DNA from: Allobosea sp. Tri-44
Lineage (GTDB): Bacteria; Pseudomonadota; Alphaproteobacteria; Rhizobiales; Beijerinckiaceae
Reading direction: 5' to 3'
Assembly (NCBI RefSeq): GCF_004123845.1
Contig: NZ_NBDP01000015.1
Coordinates: 1 to 64,000 of the forward strand
Length of the DNA: 64,000 bases
Each line of letters begins with the position of its first letter. Position 1 is the stretch's first letter. Shown in pieces: positions 34,922 through 43,349 of this stretch. The position numbers and the translations under genes were made by a program. The notes under the pieces are model-generated. The model searched no databases. It worked only from the letters and a program-made list of their open reading frames with translations, and was not told where the DNA came from.

Positions 34922-35606
34922 TGATCATGTCCTTGCGGGCAGGGGCCACCGGCTCCGTCGCGGAGTCCGACAGCAGGGTTTCGAGGAGGCCGACGGCCTC
35001 GGAGAAGGTGTTGAACGGGCGGTGGCCGATGCCGTTGTCGCGGCAATGCGCGATCAGCCCGTTCTTGGCGAAAACGAGGTCGGCCTGGCCGGCCACGCAG
35101 AAATCGGAGCGGCCATCGCCGACCAGCAGGGTCAGCGGCCTACTCAGGCTGCTGGCGACGCGGCATTTGCAGGTGCCGCTCGCACAGCCGCCCGAGGGGT
35201 CGGCATGCGGCGAGCTCAGCCGCCAGCGATCGCCGGGCAGCGGCTCGATATGGTTGGCCACGACGGTGAGGCCGCTGAGGCCAGCGCGGCCTAGCAGCGC
35301 ATGAATGGTGCGATCGAGCCCGTCCGAGACGACGGTGACCGGAATGCCGGCGCGCTGACCCAACCGCACGAAGGCGGCAAAGCCCCAATCGATCGCCAGT
35401 GAGGACACGAAGGTGTCGAACACGTCGGGCGAGGCGTGCAGCAGGGCGACCTGGCGTTCCATGCACTCACGCGAGCCGATCTTGCCGGCGACCCAATCCG
35501 CCTCGATCTCCTCCCAGCCCGGCCCCGCGAAACGCTGCAGCACTCGGTCGGTCGTATCCTCGCGTGAGATCGTCCCGTCGAAATCGACGATTGCCTGCCA
35601 GTTCAT
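34914..35606 (-). CDS. HAD-IB phosphatase, MtnX-like
   Basis: This is a 230-residue HAD-superfamily phosphatase: motif I VDFDGTISREDT (Asp8 and Asp10), motif II VVSDG near 103, and motif III/IV LLVGDGRSDFCVA near 175. It resembles MtnX/phosphoserine-phosphatase-type enzymes of small phosphate esters. A Cys-rich insert (GGCASGTCKC) could bind a metal and is unusual. It is the first gene after a sigma-54 promoter, with an estimated leader of about 25 bases, and overlaps the aminotransferase. Confidence 0.85.
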   Translation of the reverse strand: MNWQAIVDFDGTISREDTTDRVLQRFAGPGWEEIEADWVAGKIGSRECMERQVALLHASPDVFDTFVSSLAIDWGFAAFVRLGQRAGIPVTVVSDGLDRTIHALLGRAGLSGLTVVANHIEPLPGDRWRLSSPHADPSGGCASGTCKCRVASSLSRPLTLLVGDGRSDFCVAGQADLVFAKNGLIAHCRDNGIGHRPFNTFSEAVGLLETLLSDSATEPVAPARKDMING

Positions 35607-35641
35607 GCCTGCTGCGCTCCAGCCAATCCGCGCGCCGCTTC

Positions 35642-35657
35642 AGCAACCCCTGTGCCA
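35642..35657 (-). promoter_or_regulatory. Sigma-54 (-24/-12) promoter of the eleven-gene operon
   Basis: On the minus strand the sequence reads TGGCAC-AGGGG-TTGCT, matching the sigma-54 consensus TGGCAC-N5-TTGCW at every fixed position, with GG at -24 and GC at -12. Transcription would start near 35631, some 25 bases before the HAD-phosphatase ATG at 35606. The regulator gene downstream in the same operon is an NtrC-type sigma-54 activator. Confidence 0.82.
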
Positions 35658-35700
35658 CAAGACAAATCATTGAAAACGCTAGCTTAAGAGAAATTCACAC

Positions 35701-35747
35701 CGGTCGATCGACCGCTCTTTTTGGAGATTGCTCCAAATTTTGGAGCA
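35701..35747. promoter_or_regulatory. Palindrome block, probable activator-binding (enhancer) site
   Basis: Three perfect inverted repeats lie close together: CGGTCGATCGACCG (35701-35714), TTGGAG-ATTG-CTCCAA (35721-35736) and TGCTCCAAATTTTGGAGCA (35729-35747). The last two share one half-site, giving three alternating TTGGAG half-sites. They lie about 70 to 115 bases upstream of the inferred sigma-54 start point, the usual place for an NtrC-type upstream activating sequence. Confidence 0.65.
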
Positions 35748-35967
35748 CCCGATTCATCCTATGGCCGGAGAGCTTGCGGGAGGATTGCGTGGCGAACGGT
35801 TCGTTCGCCGACGACGAGCGAACCGTGCGCTCGCGCCCCTTCTGGCGATCGTCGCGCTCGCGGATCGCGCGTCCGGCTAAGCGCACCCAGCCCGCTCCCG
35901 GCGCTTCCCCTCTCTTCAACGCGAACGATTCGGGCAGCCGCGGAGTCGGTCCGCGACACAAACGGTC

Positions 35968-35995
35968 TTGACTCATAGCCGCCTCAGCGTATTGT
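35968..35995 (+). promoter_or_regulatory. Sigma-70-like promoter of the iclR operon
   Basis: TTGACT (35968-35973) and TATTGT (35990-35995) are spaced by 16 bases on the plus strand, upstream of the IclR gene. The expected start point falls just before the palindromes at 36008-36033, so the regulator could block its own transcription. Confidence 0.5.
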
Positions 35996-36007
35996 TCCTT
36001 TAATTGC

Positions 36008-36033
36008 AACTTAAGTTCCATTTATTAGAACTT
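36008..36033. promoter_or_regulatory. Candidate IclR operator
   Basis: AACTTAAGTT (36008-36017, perfect palindrome) overlaps the inverted repeat AAGTTC-N9-GAACTT (36013-36033). Both share one AAGTT half-site. The position, between the promoter and the IclR start codon at 36050, suits autoregulation. Confidence 0.5.
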
Positions 36034-36049
36034 CTTTGAAAGCAATCGG

Positions 36050-36835
36050 ATGTCCATCCTGACGGCAGCCGCAGACGTGTTTCGTTGCTTCTCCCGCACG
36101 CGTCACGACGTGACCGTGACCGACCTCGTGTCCCTCCTCGGCATGCCCAAGAGCAACGCCTCGCGCCTGCTCAGGGCGATGCGCGACGAGGGGCTTCTGG
36201 AGACAGTCGGTGACAGCAAGCGCTACCGCCCGTCATTGCTGCTCGCCCAGGTCGGCCAGCTCTACCGCTTCGCCGCCTCGCTGATCGACCGCGCCGACGC
36301 CGTGGTCGGGCGCGTTTCCGACCAGATCGGCCATACCGGCTACATCAGCGTCCGCCGTGGCACCGAGATCATCGGCGTCACCGCCCACCCCGGCAGGCAC
36401 GCGCTTCGAGTCGTCACCTCGATCGGCGACCGCATCCCGGCCTTCGCCTCCAGCACCGGTCGAGCCCTCCTCGCAAGGCTGTCCGACGCTGAAGTCCGCG
36501 CGCTCTACCCGGAAGGGTTCACCGCTCCGTCGCAAACCGCCCCACGCGACATGGACGAATTGCTGGTGCGCTTGGCCGAGACCCGCCGCGCCGGCTTCGC
36601 CGAGTCCCATGACGAGGCGGTGCGCGGCGTGCGGGCCATTTCGGTCGGCGTCGGCGACCCCACCACGGGCGACGAGGTCGCGCTCTGCATCTCCTTCCCG
36701 GCCGCGACGGTCGAGCCGGGCGAGCGTCTCGCCATCATTCGTTCCCTGGCCGAAGGCGCCGCCGAGATCGCGGCGCTGACGCAGGACAAGCGCTTCTTCC
36801 CCTTGAACCTCTCAAACGCGGAGACTGCTCCATGA
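36050..36835 (+). CDS. IclR-family transcriptional regulator
   Basis: This is a 261-residue regulator with an N-terminal winged helix (TVTDLVSLLGMPKSNASRLLRAM, about residues 22-45) and a C-terminal IclR effector-binding domain (GYISVRRGTEIIGV; PAFASSTGRALLARL; RAISVGVGDP). IclR proteins sense small acids. It overlaps the hydantoinase gene by four bases (ATGA), so it is co-transcribed with, and probably controls, the hydantoinase-transporter-AroM set. Two overlapping palindromes precede it. Confidence 0.9.
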   Translation: MSILTAAADVFRCFSRTRHDVTVTDLVSLLGMPKSNASRLLRAMRDEGLLETVGDSKRYRPSLLLAQVGQLYRFAASLIDRADAVVGRVSDQIGHTGYISVRRGTEIIGVTAHPGRHALRVVTSIGDRIPAFASSTGRALLARLSDAEVRALYPEGFTAPSQTAPRDMDELLVRLAETRRAGFAESHDEAVRGVRAISVGVGDPTTGDEVALCISFPAATVEPGERLAIIRSLAEGAAEIAALTQDKRFFPLNLSNAETAP

Positions 36836-39800
36836 GCAATCGCTGGCGCATCGGCTTCGACATCGGTGGCACCTTCACCGACTTCATCCTCTATGACGGT
36901 GAGGCGCGCTCGGTCCTCCTGCACAAGCGCCTGACCACGCCGCACGACCCGTCCGAAGCCGCACTGATCGGCCTTGGCGAACTCGTCGAGATGGCCGGAA
37001 TCACGCTCGCCGATGTCGGCGACATCGTTCATGGGACGACCCTCGTCACCAACGCCGTGATCGAGCGCAAGGGCTCCAAGCTCGGCCTGATCACCACCAA
37101 AGGCTTCCGCGACATCCTCGAAATGGGGACCGAGCAGCGCTACGACATCTACGATCTCTTCCTGACTTTCCCCGACCCGCTGGTCTCGCGCGAGCATCGC
37201 CTCGAAGTGCCCGAGCGCATCGACCGCGACGGCAAGGTCGTGACCGCGCTCGATGCCGAGGCCGTCCGCAAGGCCGCCCGCGAGCTCGCCGCCGCCGGTT
37301 GCGAGGCGATCGCGATCTGCTTCCTCAACAGCTACCGCAATCCCGCGCATGAGCAGGAGGCCGGCCGCATCGTCCGCGAGGTCTGCCCGGAGCTGACCGT
37401 CTCCCTGTCGAGCGAAGTCGTCGCCGAGATCTGGGAATACCAGCGCTTCGTCACCACCGCCGCCAACGCTTATGTCCAGCCACTGATGCGGCGCTATCTG
37501 GAACGACTGGAGCGCGAGCTCTCCGCCCGCTCCTTCCGTGGCGCGCTGCGCTTGATGCATTCGGCCGGCGGCCTGGTCTCGCCCGAGACGGCGCGCACCT
37601 TCCCGATCCGCCTGCTAGAGAGCGGTCCGGCCGGCGGTGGTCTGGCCACCGCTCTGTTCGGCGAGCTCGCCGGCCACAAGGACGTGATCTCCTTCGACAT
37701 GGGCGGCACCACCGCCAAGGCCTGCATGATCGAGGACGGCCGCGCCGAGATCGCGCCGATGCTCGAAGCCGGCCGCGTCAACCGCTTCGCCAAAGGCTCC
37801 GGCCTGCCAATCAAGGCGCCGGTGATCGACATGATCGAGATCGGCGCCGGCGGCGGCTCGATCGCGGCGATCGACGAGGTCGGCCTGCTCAAGGTCGGCC
37901 CGCATTCGGCCGGCTCCGATCCCGGCCCGGCCTGCTACGGCATGGGCGGCGTGAAGCCGACCGTCACCGACGCCAATCTCGTGCTCGGCTATTACGATCC
38001 CGGCTTCTTCCTCGGCGGGCGCATGGCGCTCGACCTGGACGCCGCGCGCAAAGCTGTCGCCACAGTCGCCAAGCCGCTCGGCCTCTCCGTCGAGCAAGCG
38101 GCCTGGGGCATCCACAAGGTCGTGGTCGAGAGCATGGGCGCGGCTGCCCGCGTCCATCTCGTCGAGAAGGGCAAGGACCCCCGCCACTACGCTATGGTCG
38201 GCTTCGGCGGCGCCGGCCCTGCCCACGCCGTCGACGTCGCCCGCGTGCTCGGCGTCAAGCAGGTCATCATTCCGCCAGCCTCGGGCGCGGCCTCGGCGCT
38301 CGGTTTCCTCGCCGCACCACTCTCCTTCGACCAGGTACGCTCGTTGCCGGTCGAGTTCTCCGAAGGCTTCGACGCCGCGGCCGTCAATCGCGTGCTGACC
38401 GAGCTGGAAGAAGAGGGGCGCAAGCACCTGATCGAAGCCGGGGTGAAGTCCGGCGACGTCACGGTCGAGCGCTCGGCTGATATGCGCCTCGTCGGCCAGA
38501 TGCACGATATCGCCGTGCCTCTGCCCTCTGGCGCGATCGATGCGTCGAGCCTGGAAGCGATCCGCGCCGCCTTCAGCAAAACCTATTCAGCCCGCTACAC
38601 CTCGGTCTATGAGGGCGCCCGGCTGGAGGCGATCAACTTCCGCGTCCGCTGCGCCGGCCCAGTACCGACGCTCTCGCTCTCCGGCGCGGCCGGCGGCGGC
38701 GATGCTGCGGCAAAGGTCAAGGGTGCCCGCCGCGCCTGGTTCGAGGGCGGCTGGAGCGAGGCCGAGGTCTATGACCGCTACGCCCTGCGCTCGGGCGATA
38801 CGATCAGCGGCCCGGCGATCATCGAGGAGCGCGAGGCGACCACGATCGTCCCGCCGGGCGACAGCGTCACCATCGACGATGTCCTGAACCTGATCATCCA
38901 TGTCGGCCAGGCCAATGCCGTCGAAACCACGATCACCGCCGACATGCCGCTGGCCGAGGCGGCACGGCGCATCGAGGCCGATCCGATCTCGCTCGAGATC
39001 ATGTGGAGCCGGATGATCAACGTCGTCGAGGAGATGTGGCTGACCGTTTGCCGCACCGCCTTCTCGCTGGTGATCTCGGAAGCGCAGGATTTCGCCTGCG
39101 AGCTGCTCGACCCCGAAGGCGAGACGCTGGCGCATTCGCCGCGCGCCATGCCGGTCTTCAACTTGACCCTGCCGCGCGCGGTGAAGGCGCTGCTGGAGCG
39201 CTATCCGGCCGAGACGCTGAAGCCCGGCGACGTCCTGATCACCAACGATCCCTGGCTCTGCGCCGGCCATCTCTTCGACATCGCCATCGTTACCCCGGTC
39301 TTCCTCGGCAACCGCGTCGTCGGCCTGATGGGCACGGTCGGTCATGTCTCGGACATCGGCGGCACCAAGGACTCGCTGCGCGCCCGCGAGATCTACGAGG
39401 AGGGCTTCCAGATCCCGCCGATGAAGCTCTACGAGGCCGGCAAGATCAACGAGACGCTGGTCCGCCTGCTCGCCGAGAACGTCCGCAACTCCGAGCAGGT
39501 GCTCGGCGACCTGCACTCCTTCGTCGCGGCCAACGCGATCGGCGCCGAGCGGCTGGCGTCCTTCCTGACCGATTACGGCATGCAGGACCTCAGGGCGCTC
39601 GCCCATGTCGTGCAGAGCCGCTCGGAAAAGGCGATGCGCGAGGCGATCCGCGCGCTGCCGGACGGCATCTATCACGGCACGGTCTCGAACAACCCGCTCG
39701 GCACGCCGATGACCTATCCGCTGGCGCTGACGGTCAAGGAGGACACCATCCATCTCGACTTCGCCGGCGCGCCGCCGCAGCTGCCGCAGGGCGGGCTGAA

Positions 39801-40680
39801 CTGCACCCTCAACTACACGATGGCGCACGCCACCTACCCGCTGAAGTGCATGCTGACCCCGTCGGTGCGCGGCAATGCCGGCTGCTACCGCGCCTTCTCG
39901 ATCGACGCGCCCAAGGGCTCGATCCTGAACTGCGACAAGCCGCTGGCGGTCAACCTGCGCACCCGCACCGGCTGGTACCTCGCGCCCAACATCTTCCGCG
40001 CTCTGTCGCAGGCGGCCCCGAAGCAGGTCCAGGCCTTCACCGGTCTGCCGGTGGCGGCCAGCGTCTATGGCCGCGACCAGGTCGGCGACACCTATTCAGA
40101 CATGCTCTTCGTCGGCGGTGGCCAGGGCGGCTCGGCCCATGGCGATGGCAAGTCGGGCCTGCTCTACCCGACCTCGGCCGCCAACACCTCGATCGAGACC
40201 TTCGAATCGCGCGTGCCGGTGCTGGTGGTCGAAAAGACCTATCTCGCCGACTCCGGTGGCGCCGGCCGCCAGCGCGGCGGCCTCGGCCAGCGCGTGCGCC
40301 TGCGCAAGCTCTCCGATGACGGCCTGCCGACGCTGGTCTCGCTCTATCCGGAAGGGGTCAACAACCCGATCCCGGGTCTGTTCGGCGGCAAGGCCGGCGG
40401 CGGCGCATCCGGACGCGTCATCGACGAGCAGGGCCATGTGCTGAAGGACGTCGGCACCGGCGACCTCGTCCAGGTCAAGCAGCCGCATGAGATCGTCGAG
40501 CTCGTGCTCGCCGGCGGCGCCGGCTACGGCCCGGCCGCGGAGCGTCCGCGCGAGGCGATCGCCCGCGACATCGCCCTCGGCCTCGTCTCGCCGGAAGCGG
40601 CCAAGCGCGACTACGGCGTGCATGCCGCCCATGCTTCCCAGGATGTCGGCGAAGCCAAGACCGGCATCCTTGTTGCCTGA
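36832..40680 (+). CDS. Hydantoinase A-B fusion (5-oxoprolinase / N-methylhydantoinase family)
   Basis: This is a 1282-residue ATP-dependent amidase. Residues 1 to about 690 are HyuA-like: ATPase motif GFDIGGTFTDF at 8-18, the second phosphate motif FDMGGTTAK near 286, and GAGGGSIA. Residues from about 710 are HyuB-like (SLEIMWSRMINVVEEM; ISEAQDFACELLD; GDVLITNDPW; GGAGRQRGGLGQ). HyuA and HyuB are usually separate genes; single-chain fusions are known in 5-oxoprolinases. The substrate may be a hydantoin, 5-oxoproline or related cyclic amide. No biotin or extra domain is seen. Confidence 0.9.
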   Translation: MSNRWRIGFDIGGTFTDFILYDGEARSVLLHKRLTTPHDPSEAALIGLGELVEMAGITLADVGDIVHGTTLVTNAVIERKGSKLGLITTKGFRDILEMGTEQRYDIYDLFLTFPDPLVSREHRLEVPERIDRDGKVVTALDAEAVRKAARELAAAGCEAIAICFLNSYRNPAHEQEAGRIVREVCPELTVSLSSEVVAEIWEYQRFVTTAANAYVQPLMRRYLERLERELSARSFRGALRLMHSAGGLVSPETARTFPIRLLESGPAGGGLATALFGELAGHKDVISFDMGGTTAKACMIEDGRAEIAPMLEAGRVNRFAKGSGLPIKAPVIDMIEIGAGGGSIAAIDEVGLLKVGPHSAGSDPGPACYGMGGVKPTVTDANLVLGYYDPGFFLGGRMALDLDAARKAVATVAKPLGLSVEQAAWGIHKVVVESMGAAARVHLVEKGKDPRHYAMVGFGGAGPAHAVDVARVLGVKQVIIPPASGAASALGFLAAPLSFDQVRSLPVEFSEGFDAAAVNRVLTELEEEGRKHLIEAGVKSGDVTVERSADMRLVGQMHDIAVPLPSGAIDASSLEAIRAAFSKTYSARYTSVYEGARLEAINFRVRCAGPVPTLSLSGAAGGGDAAAKVKGARRAWFEGGWSEAEVYDRYALRSGDTISGPAIIEEREATTIVPPGDSVTIDDVLNLIIHVGQANAVETTITADMPLAEAARRIEADPISLEIMWSRMINVVEEMWLTVCRTAFSLVISEAQDFACELLDPEGETLAHSPRAMPVFNLTLPRAVKALLERYPAETLKPGDVLITNDPWLCAGHLFDIAIVTPVFLGNRVVGLMGTVGHVSDIGGTKDSLRAREIYEEGFQIPPMKLYEAGKINETLVRLLAENVRNSEQVLGDLHSFVAANAIGAERLASFLTDYGMQDLRALAHVVQSRSEKAMREAIRALPDGIYHGTVSNNPLGTPMTYPLALTVKEDTIHLDFAGAPPQLPQGGLNCTLNYTMAHATYPLKCMLTPSVRGNAGCYRAFSIDAPKGSILNCDKPLAVNLRTRTGWYLAPNIFRALSQAAPKQVQAFTGLPVAASVYGRDQVGDTYSDMLFVGGGQGGSAHGDGKSGLLYPTSAANTSIETFESRVPVLVVEKTYLADSGGAGRQRGGLGQRVRLRKLSDDGLPTLVSLYPEGVNNPIPGLFGGKAGGGASGRVIDEQGHVLKDVGTGDLVQVKQPHEIVELVLAGGAGYGPAAERPREAIARDIALGLVSPEAAKRDYGVHAAHASQDVGEAKTGILVA

Positions 40681-40728
40681 CTGATCAAGCGAAAGACGCC
40701 CGCTGGGGCCAATAAGGGGACGTAGGGC

Positions 40729-42402
40729 ATGACCAACCAAACCGAGGGAGTGCCTCGGCGGCACCCAAGCCTGTTCGAGCCGGCGACGCTGGCGCTGATC
40801 GCGATCCTCTGCGTCTTCGGCGCGATCATCGGGATGCAGCTCCTGGTGTCGCTGGGGATCACCGCGAACACCTCGCTGATCGGCGCGCTCGCCGCCATGG
40901 CGCTGGCGCGCGTGCCGCTGGCGATGTTCGCGCGCTATCGCTCGATCCACGTCCAGAACCTGGCCCAGAGCGCGATCTCCTCGGCCACCTTCGGCGCGGC
41001 GAACAGCCTGCTCCTGCCGGTCGGCATCCCCTGGCTGCTCGGCCGCCCCGACCTCGTCCTGCCGATGCTGGCGGGCGCCTTCGCCGCGATGCTGCTCGAC
41101 GGCTACCTGCTCTACCGGATGTTCGATTCCCGCGTCTTCCCGGCCACCGGCGCCTGGCCGCCGGGCGTCGCCGCCGCAGAGGCGATCAAGGCCGGCGACG
41201 AGGGCGGCCGCAAGGCGGTGCTGATGGGCGTCGGCTTCGTCACCGCCATCCTCGTAGGCTTCGTCAAGGTGCCGCTGGCCTGGATCGGCTTCGCCGGCTC
41301 GGCCGCGATGTCGAGTATCCCGATGTCAGCCTTCGGCGTCGCCTTCATCGGCAATATCTGGGCACTGGCCATGTTCGGCATCGGCCTGTTACTGCGCGGC
41401 TATTCCAGCCAGATCTTCGGCGGCCCGCTCTTCGAGACCATCATCCCCAAGGGCGATCTGATGGCCGCCTACATCCCGCACGGCTTCATGATCGGCGCCG
41501 GCCTCGTCGCGCTGCTGCAAGTCGGCATGCTGCTCTTCCGCCGCGACGAAGCCCAGAAGCAGGCCGAGGCCGCCTCGGGCACCTCGGATGCGCAGGTGAA
41601 GCGCGCGCTCGGTCTCGGCACGATCGGCTATCTCGTCATCGCCGTCTTCATCGCGCTGGTCGGCGGGCTGATGACCGACATGTCGATCGGCATGCTGATC
41701 CTGTTCGTGCTCTATGCCGCCTTCGCGGCCTATGTGCACGAGCTGATCGTCGGCCTCGCCGCGATGCATTCAGGCTGGTTCCCGGCCTTCGCCGTGGCGC
41801 TGATCACCCTGATCATCGGCATGCTCATCGGCTTCCCGATGCCGGCGCTGGCGCTGCTCGTCGGCTTCTCGGCCGCGACCGGGCCTGCCTTCGCCGACAT
41901 GGGCTACGACCTCAAGGCCGGCTATCTCCTGCGCGGCAACGGCGCCGACCCCGCCTTCGAGCGCGAAGGCCGCCGCCAGCAGCTCTTCGCCGCGATGTTC
42001 GCCTTCGTCATCGCCGGCGCGGTCGTGCTGGTCTCCTACCAGTCCTTCTTCGACCGGAACCTCGTCGCCCCCGTCGACAAGGTCTATGCCGCGACGATCA
42101 AGGCCGGCGTCGCGCCCGGCGTCGCCTGGCAGCTCTTCCTCTGGGCGATCCCCGGCGCGATCCTGCAATTCGTCGGCGGACCGAAGCGCCAGATCGGCGT
42201 GCTCTTCGCCACCGGCCTGTTGATCAACTTCCCTATGGCGGGCTGGGCGGTGCTGGCCGGCATCCTCTGCCGGCTGATATGGGAGAAGCTGCGCGGCTCG
42301 TCCGGCGAAGGCGACATGGAGGTCTTCGCAGCAGGCATCATCGCAGGCGACGCGATCTTCTCCTTCTTCGACTCCGTCTCGAAGAACTTCAGGAAGCCTT
42401 GA
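40729..42402 (+). CDS. OPT-family transporter
   Basis: This is a 557-residue integral membrane protein with about 13-14 helices. Motifs fit the oligopeptide transporter (OPT/YSL) superfamily: FPATGAWPPGVAAAEAIKAGDEGG near residue 140 (shown in part), MGYDLKAGYLLRG near 390 and a final GDAIFSFFDSV. OPT carriers move peptides or metal chelates with protons. Here it follows the hydantoinase by 48 bases and may import its substrate. The only odd thing is the mobile-element-like repeat immediately after its stop. Confidence 0.8.
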   Translation: MTNQTEGVPRRHPSLFEPATLALIAILCVFGAIIGMQLLVSLGITANTSLIGALAAMALARVPLAMFARYRSIHVQNLAQSAISSATFGAANSLLLPVGIPWLLGRPDLVLPMLAGAFAAMLLDGYLLYRMFDSRVFPATGAWPPGVAAAEAIKAGDEGGRKAVLMGVGFVTAILVGFVKVPLAWIGFAGSAAMSSIPMSAFGVAFIGNIWALAMFGIGLLLRGYSSQIFGGPLFETIIPKGDLMAAYIPHGFMIGAGLVALLQVGMLLFRRDEAQKQAEAASGTSDAQVKRALGLGTIGYLVIAVFIALVGGLMTDMSIGMLILFVLYAAFAAYVHELIVGLAAMHSGWFPAFAVALITLIIGMLIGFPMPALALLVGFSAATGPAFADMGYDLKAGYLLRGNGADPAFEREGRRQQLFAAMFAFVIAGAVVLVSYQSFFDRNLVAPVDKVYAATIKAGVAPGVAWQLFLWAIPGAILQFVGGPKRQIGVLFATGLLINFPMAGWAVLAGILCRLIWEKLRGSSGEGDMEVFAAGIIAGDAIFSFFDSVSKNFRKP

Positions 42403-42415
42403 GGATCAACGTCGT

Positions 42416-42626
42416 CTTTCCGGGGCATCGCGCAGCGATGAGCCCGGAACCCATGAACACCGCCCTTTCCGTCATGGTCGGGCTTGTCCCGACCATCCAC
42501 GTCTTCGCTTCGCTGATCGAGCAGATGTTCAAGACGTGGATGCTCGCCACAAGGGCGAGCATGACGAACTGGAGCAGCGTCGTGGCCATGGATTCCGGTC
42601 TCGTTACTGCGCAACGCCCCGGAAAG
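42416..42626. mobile_element. MITE-like palindromic element with 40-bp terminal inverted repeats
   Basis: The element starts CTTTCCGGGGC and ends GCCCCGGAAAG. The left 40 bases and the complement of the right 40 bases match at about three-quarters or more of positions. It has no gene. Inside it, 42464-42573 is a second repeat with its own hairpins (ATGGTCGGG-CTTGT-CCCGACCAT; ATGCTCGCC-acaa-GGGCGAGCAT), of which another copy lies inverted at 58881-58991. Its right end supplies the GGAAAGAGG ribosome site of the AroM gene. No transposase is present; the family is abundant in Rhizobiales by recall. Confidence 0.65.
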
Positions 42627-42637
42627 AGGCACGCAAA

Positions 42638-43324
42638 GTGAAGGGCCTCGCCATGGGCAAGCTCGGCACCCTCACCATCGGCCAGGCGCCGCGCGCCGAC
42701 ATCACGCCGATCCTCGATGCGGTGCTCGCTCCCGGGCTGCCACGGCTCCATGCTGGCGTGCTCGACGGACTGTCGCAGGATCAGATCACCAACGATTTCG
42801 CGCCCGAACCCGGCGGCGCACTCCTCATCACCAAGCTGCTCGACGGGACTTCGGTCGTCATCGATCGCAGGCGCACCGAGCGGGCCGCGCAAGCCAAGCT
42901 CGCCATGCTGGAAGAGGCCGGCTGCACCACGATCCTGATGCTCTGCACCGGGCATTTCGCGAGCCTGGCCACCAAGCGCGCGCGGCTGATCGAGCCCGAC
43001 CGCATTCTGCCTCCCACCGTCGCGGCGCTGGTTCAGGATGCTCAACTAGGCATCATCGTGCCGCTCGCCGAGCAGATCGCCTCGGAGGCCGGGAAATGGA
43101 CGCCGCTCGCCTGCTCGCCGATCTATGCCGCCGCCTCGCCTTATGGTGGCGACAGCTTATCCGTTGCAGCTGCGGCGCAAGACCTGGCCGAGCGCGGCGC
43201 ACAGATCCTGCTGATGGACTGCATGGGCTTCGTCGAGCGCCATCGCCAGGAGGCGGCCACCGCCGGCCTCCCGGTCATCCTGTCGAACGCACTGATCGCC
43301 AAGATCGTCTCGGAAGTGGTTTGA
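42638..43324 (+). CDS. AroM-family protein
   Basis: This is a 228-residue cytoplasmic protein of the AroM family: TLTIGQAPRADITP near the start, then LMLCTGHFA near 95-103 and LLMDCMGF near 185-192. The two Cys lie where Asp/Glu/hydantoin racemases keep their catalytic pair, so an isomerase role is possible in this hydantoinase setting, although AroM itself has no assigned function. The GTG at 42638 has GGAAAGAGG eight bases before it; the ATG at 42653 lacks a site. The preceding repeat element separates it from the transporter gene. Confidence 0.75.
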   Translation: MKGLAMGKLGTLTIGQAPRADITPILDAVLAPGLPRLHAGVLDGLSQDQITNDFAPEPGGALLITKLLDGTSVVIDRRRTERAAQAKLAMLEEAGCTTILMLCTGHFASLATKRARLIEPDRILPPTVAALVQDAQLGIIVPLAEQIASEAGKWTPLACSPIYAAASPYGGDSLSVAAAAQDLAERGAQILLMDCMGFVERHRQEAATAGLPVILSNALIAKIVSEVV

Positions 43325-43349
43325 GATTTCTCTCTGACCTGACTCCCCA

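Larger units (their letters stand above)
35607..36049. other. Divergent regulatory region between the sigma-54 operon and iclR
   Basis: This 443-bp gap holds, from left to right, a sigma-54 promoter for the minus-strand operon, a block of palindromes, about 220 bases with no recognisable signal (35750-35965), and the sigma-70-like promoter and operator of the IclR gene. Open frames in it have no ribosome sites and look non-coding. Confidence 0.6.

Noticed and set aside
35695..36021. Minus-strand open frame of 108 codons in the regulatory gap
   Set aside because: It runs across the palindrome block and the IclR promoter, has no ribosome site, and its composition is non-coding.
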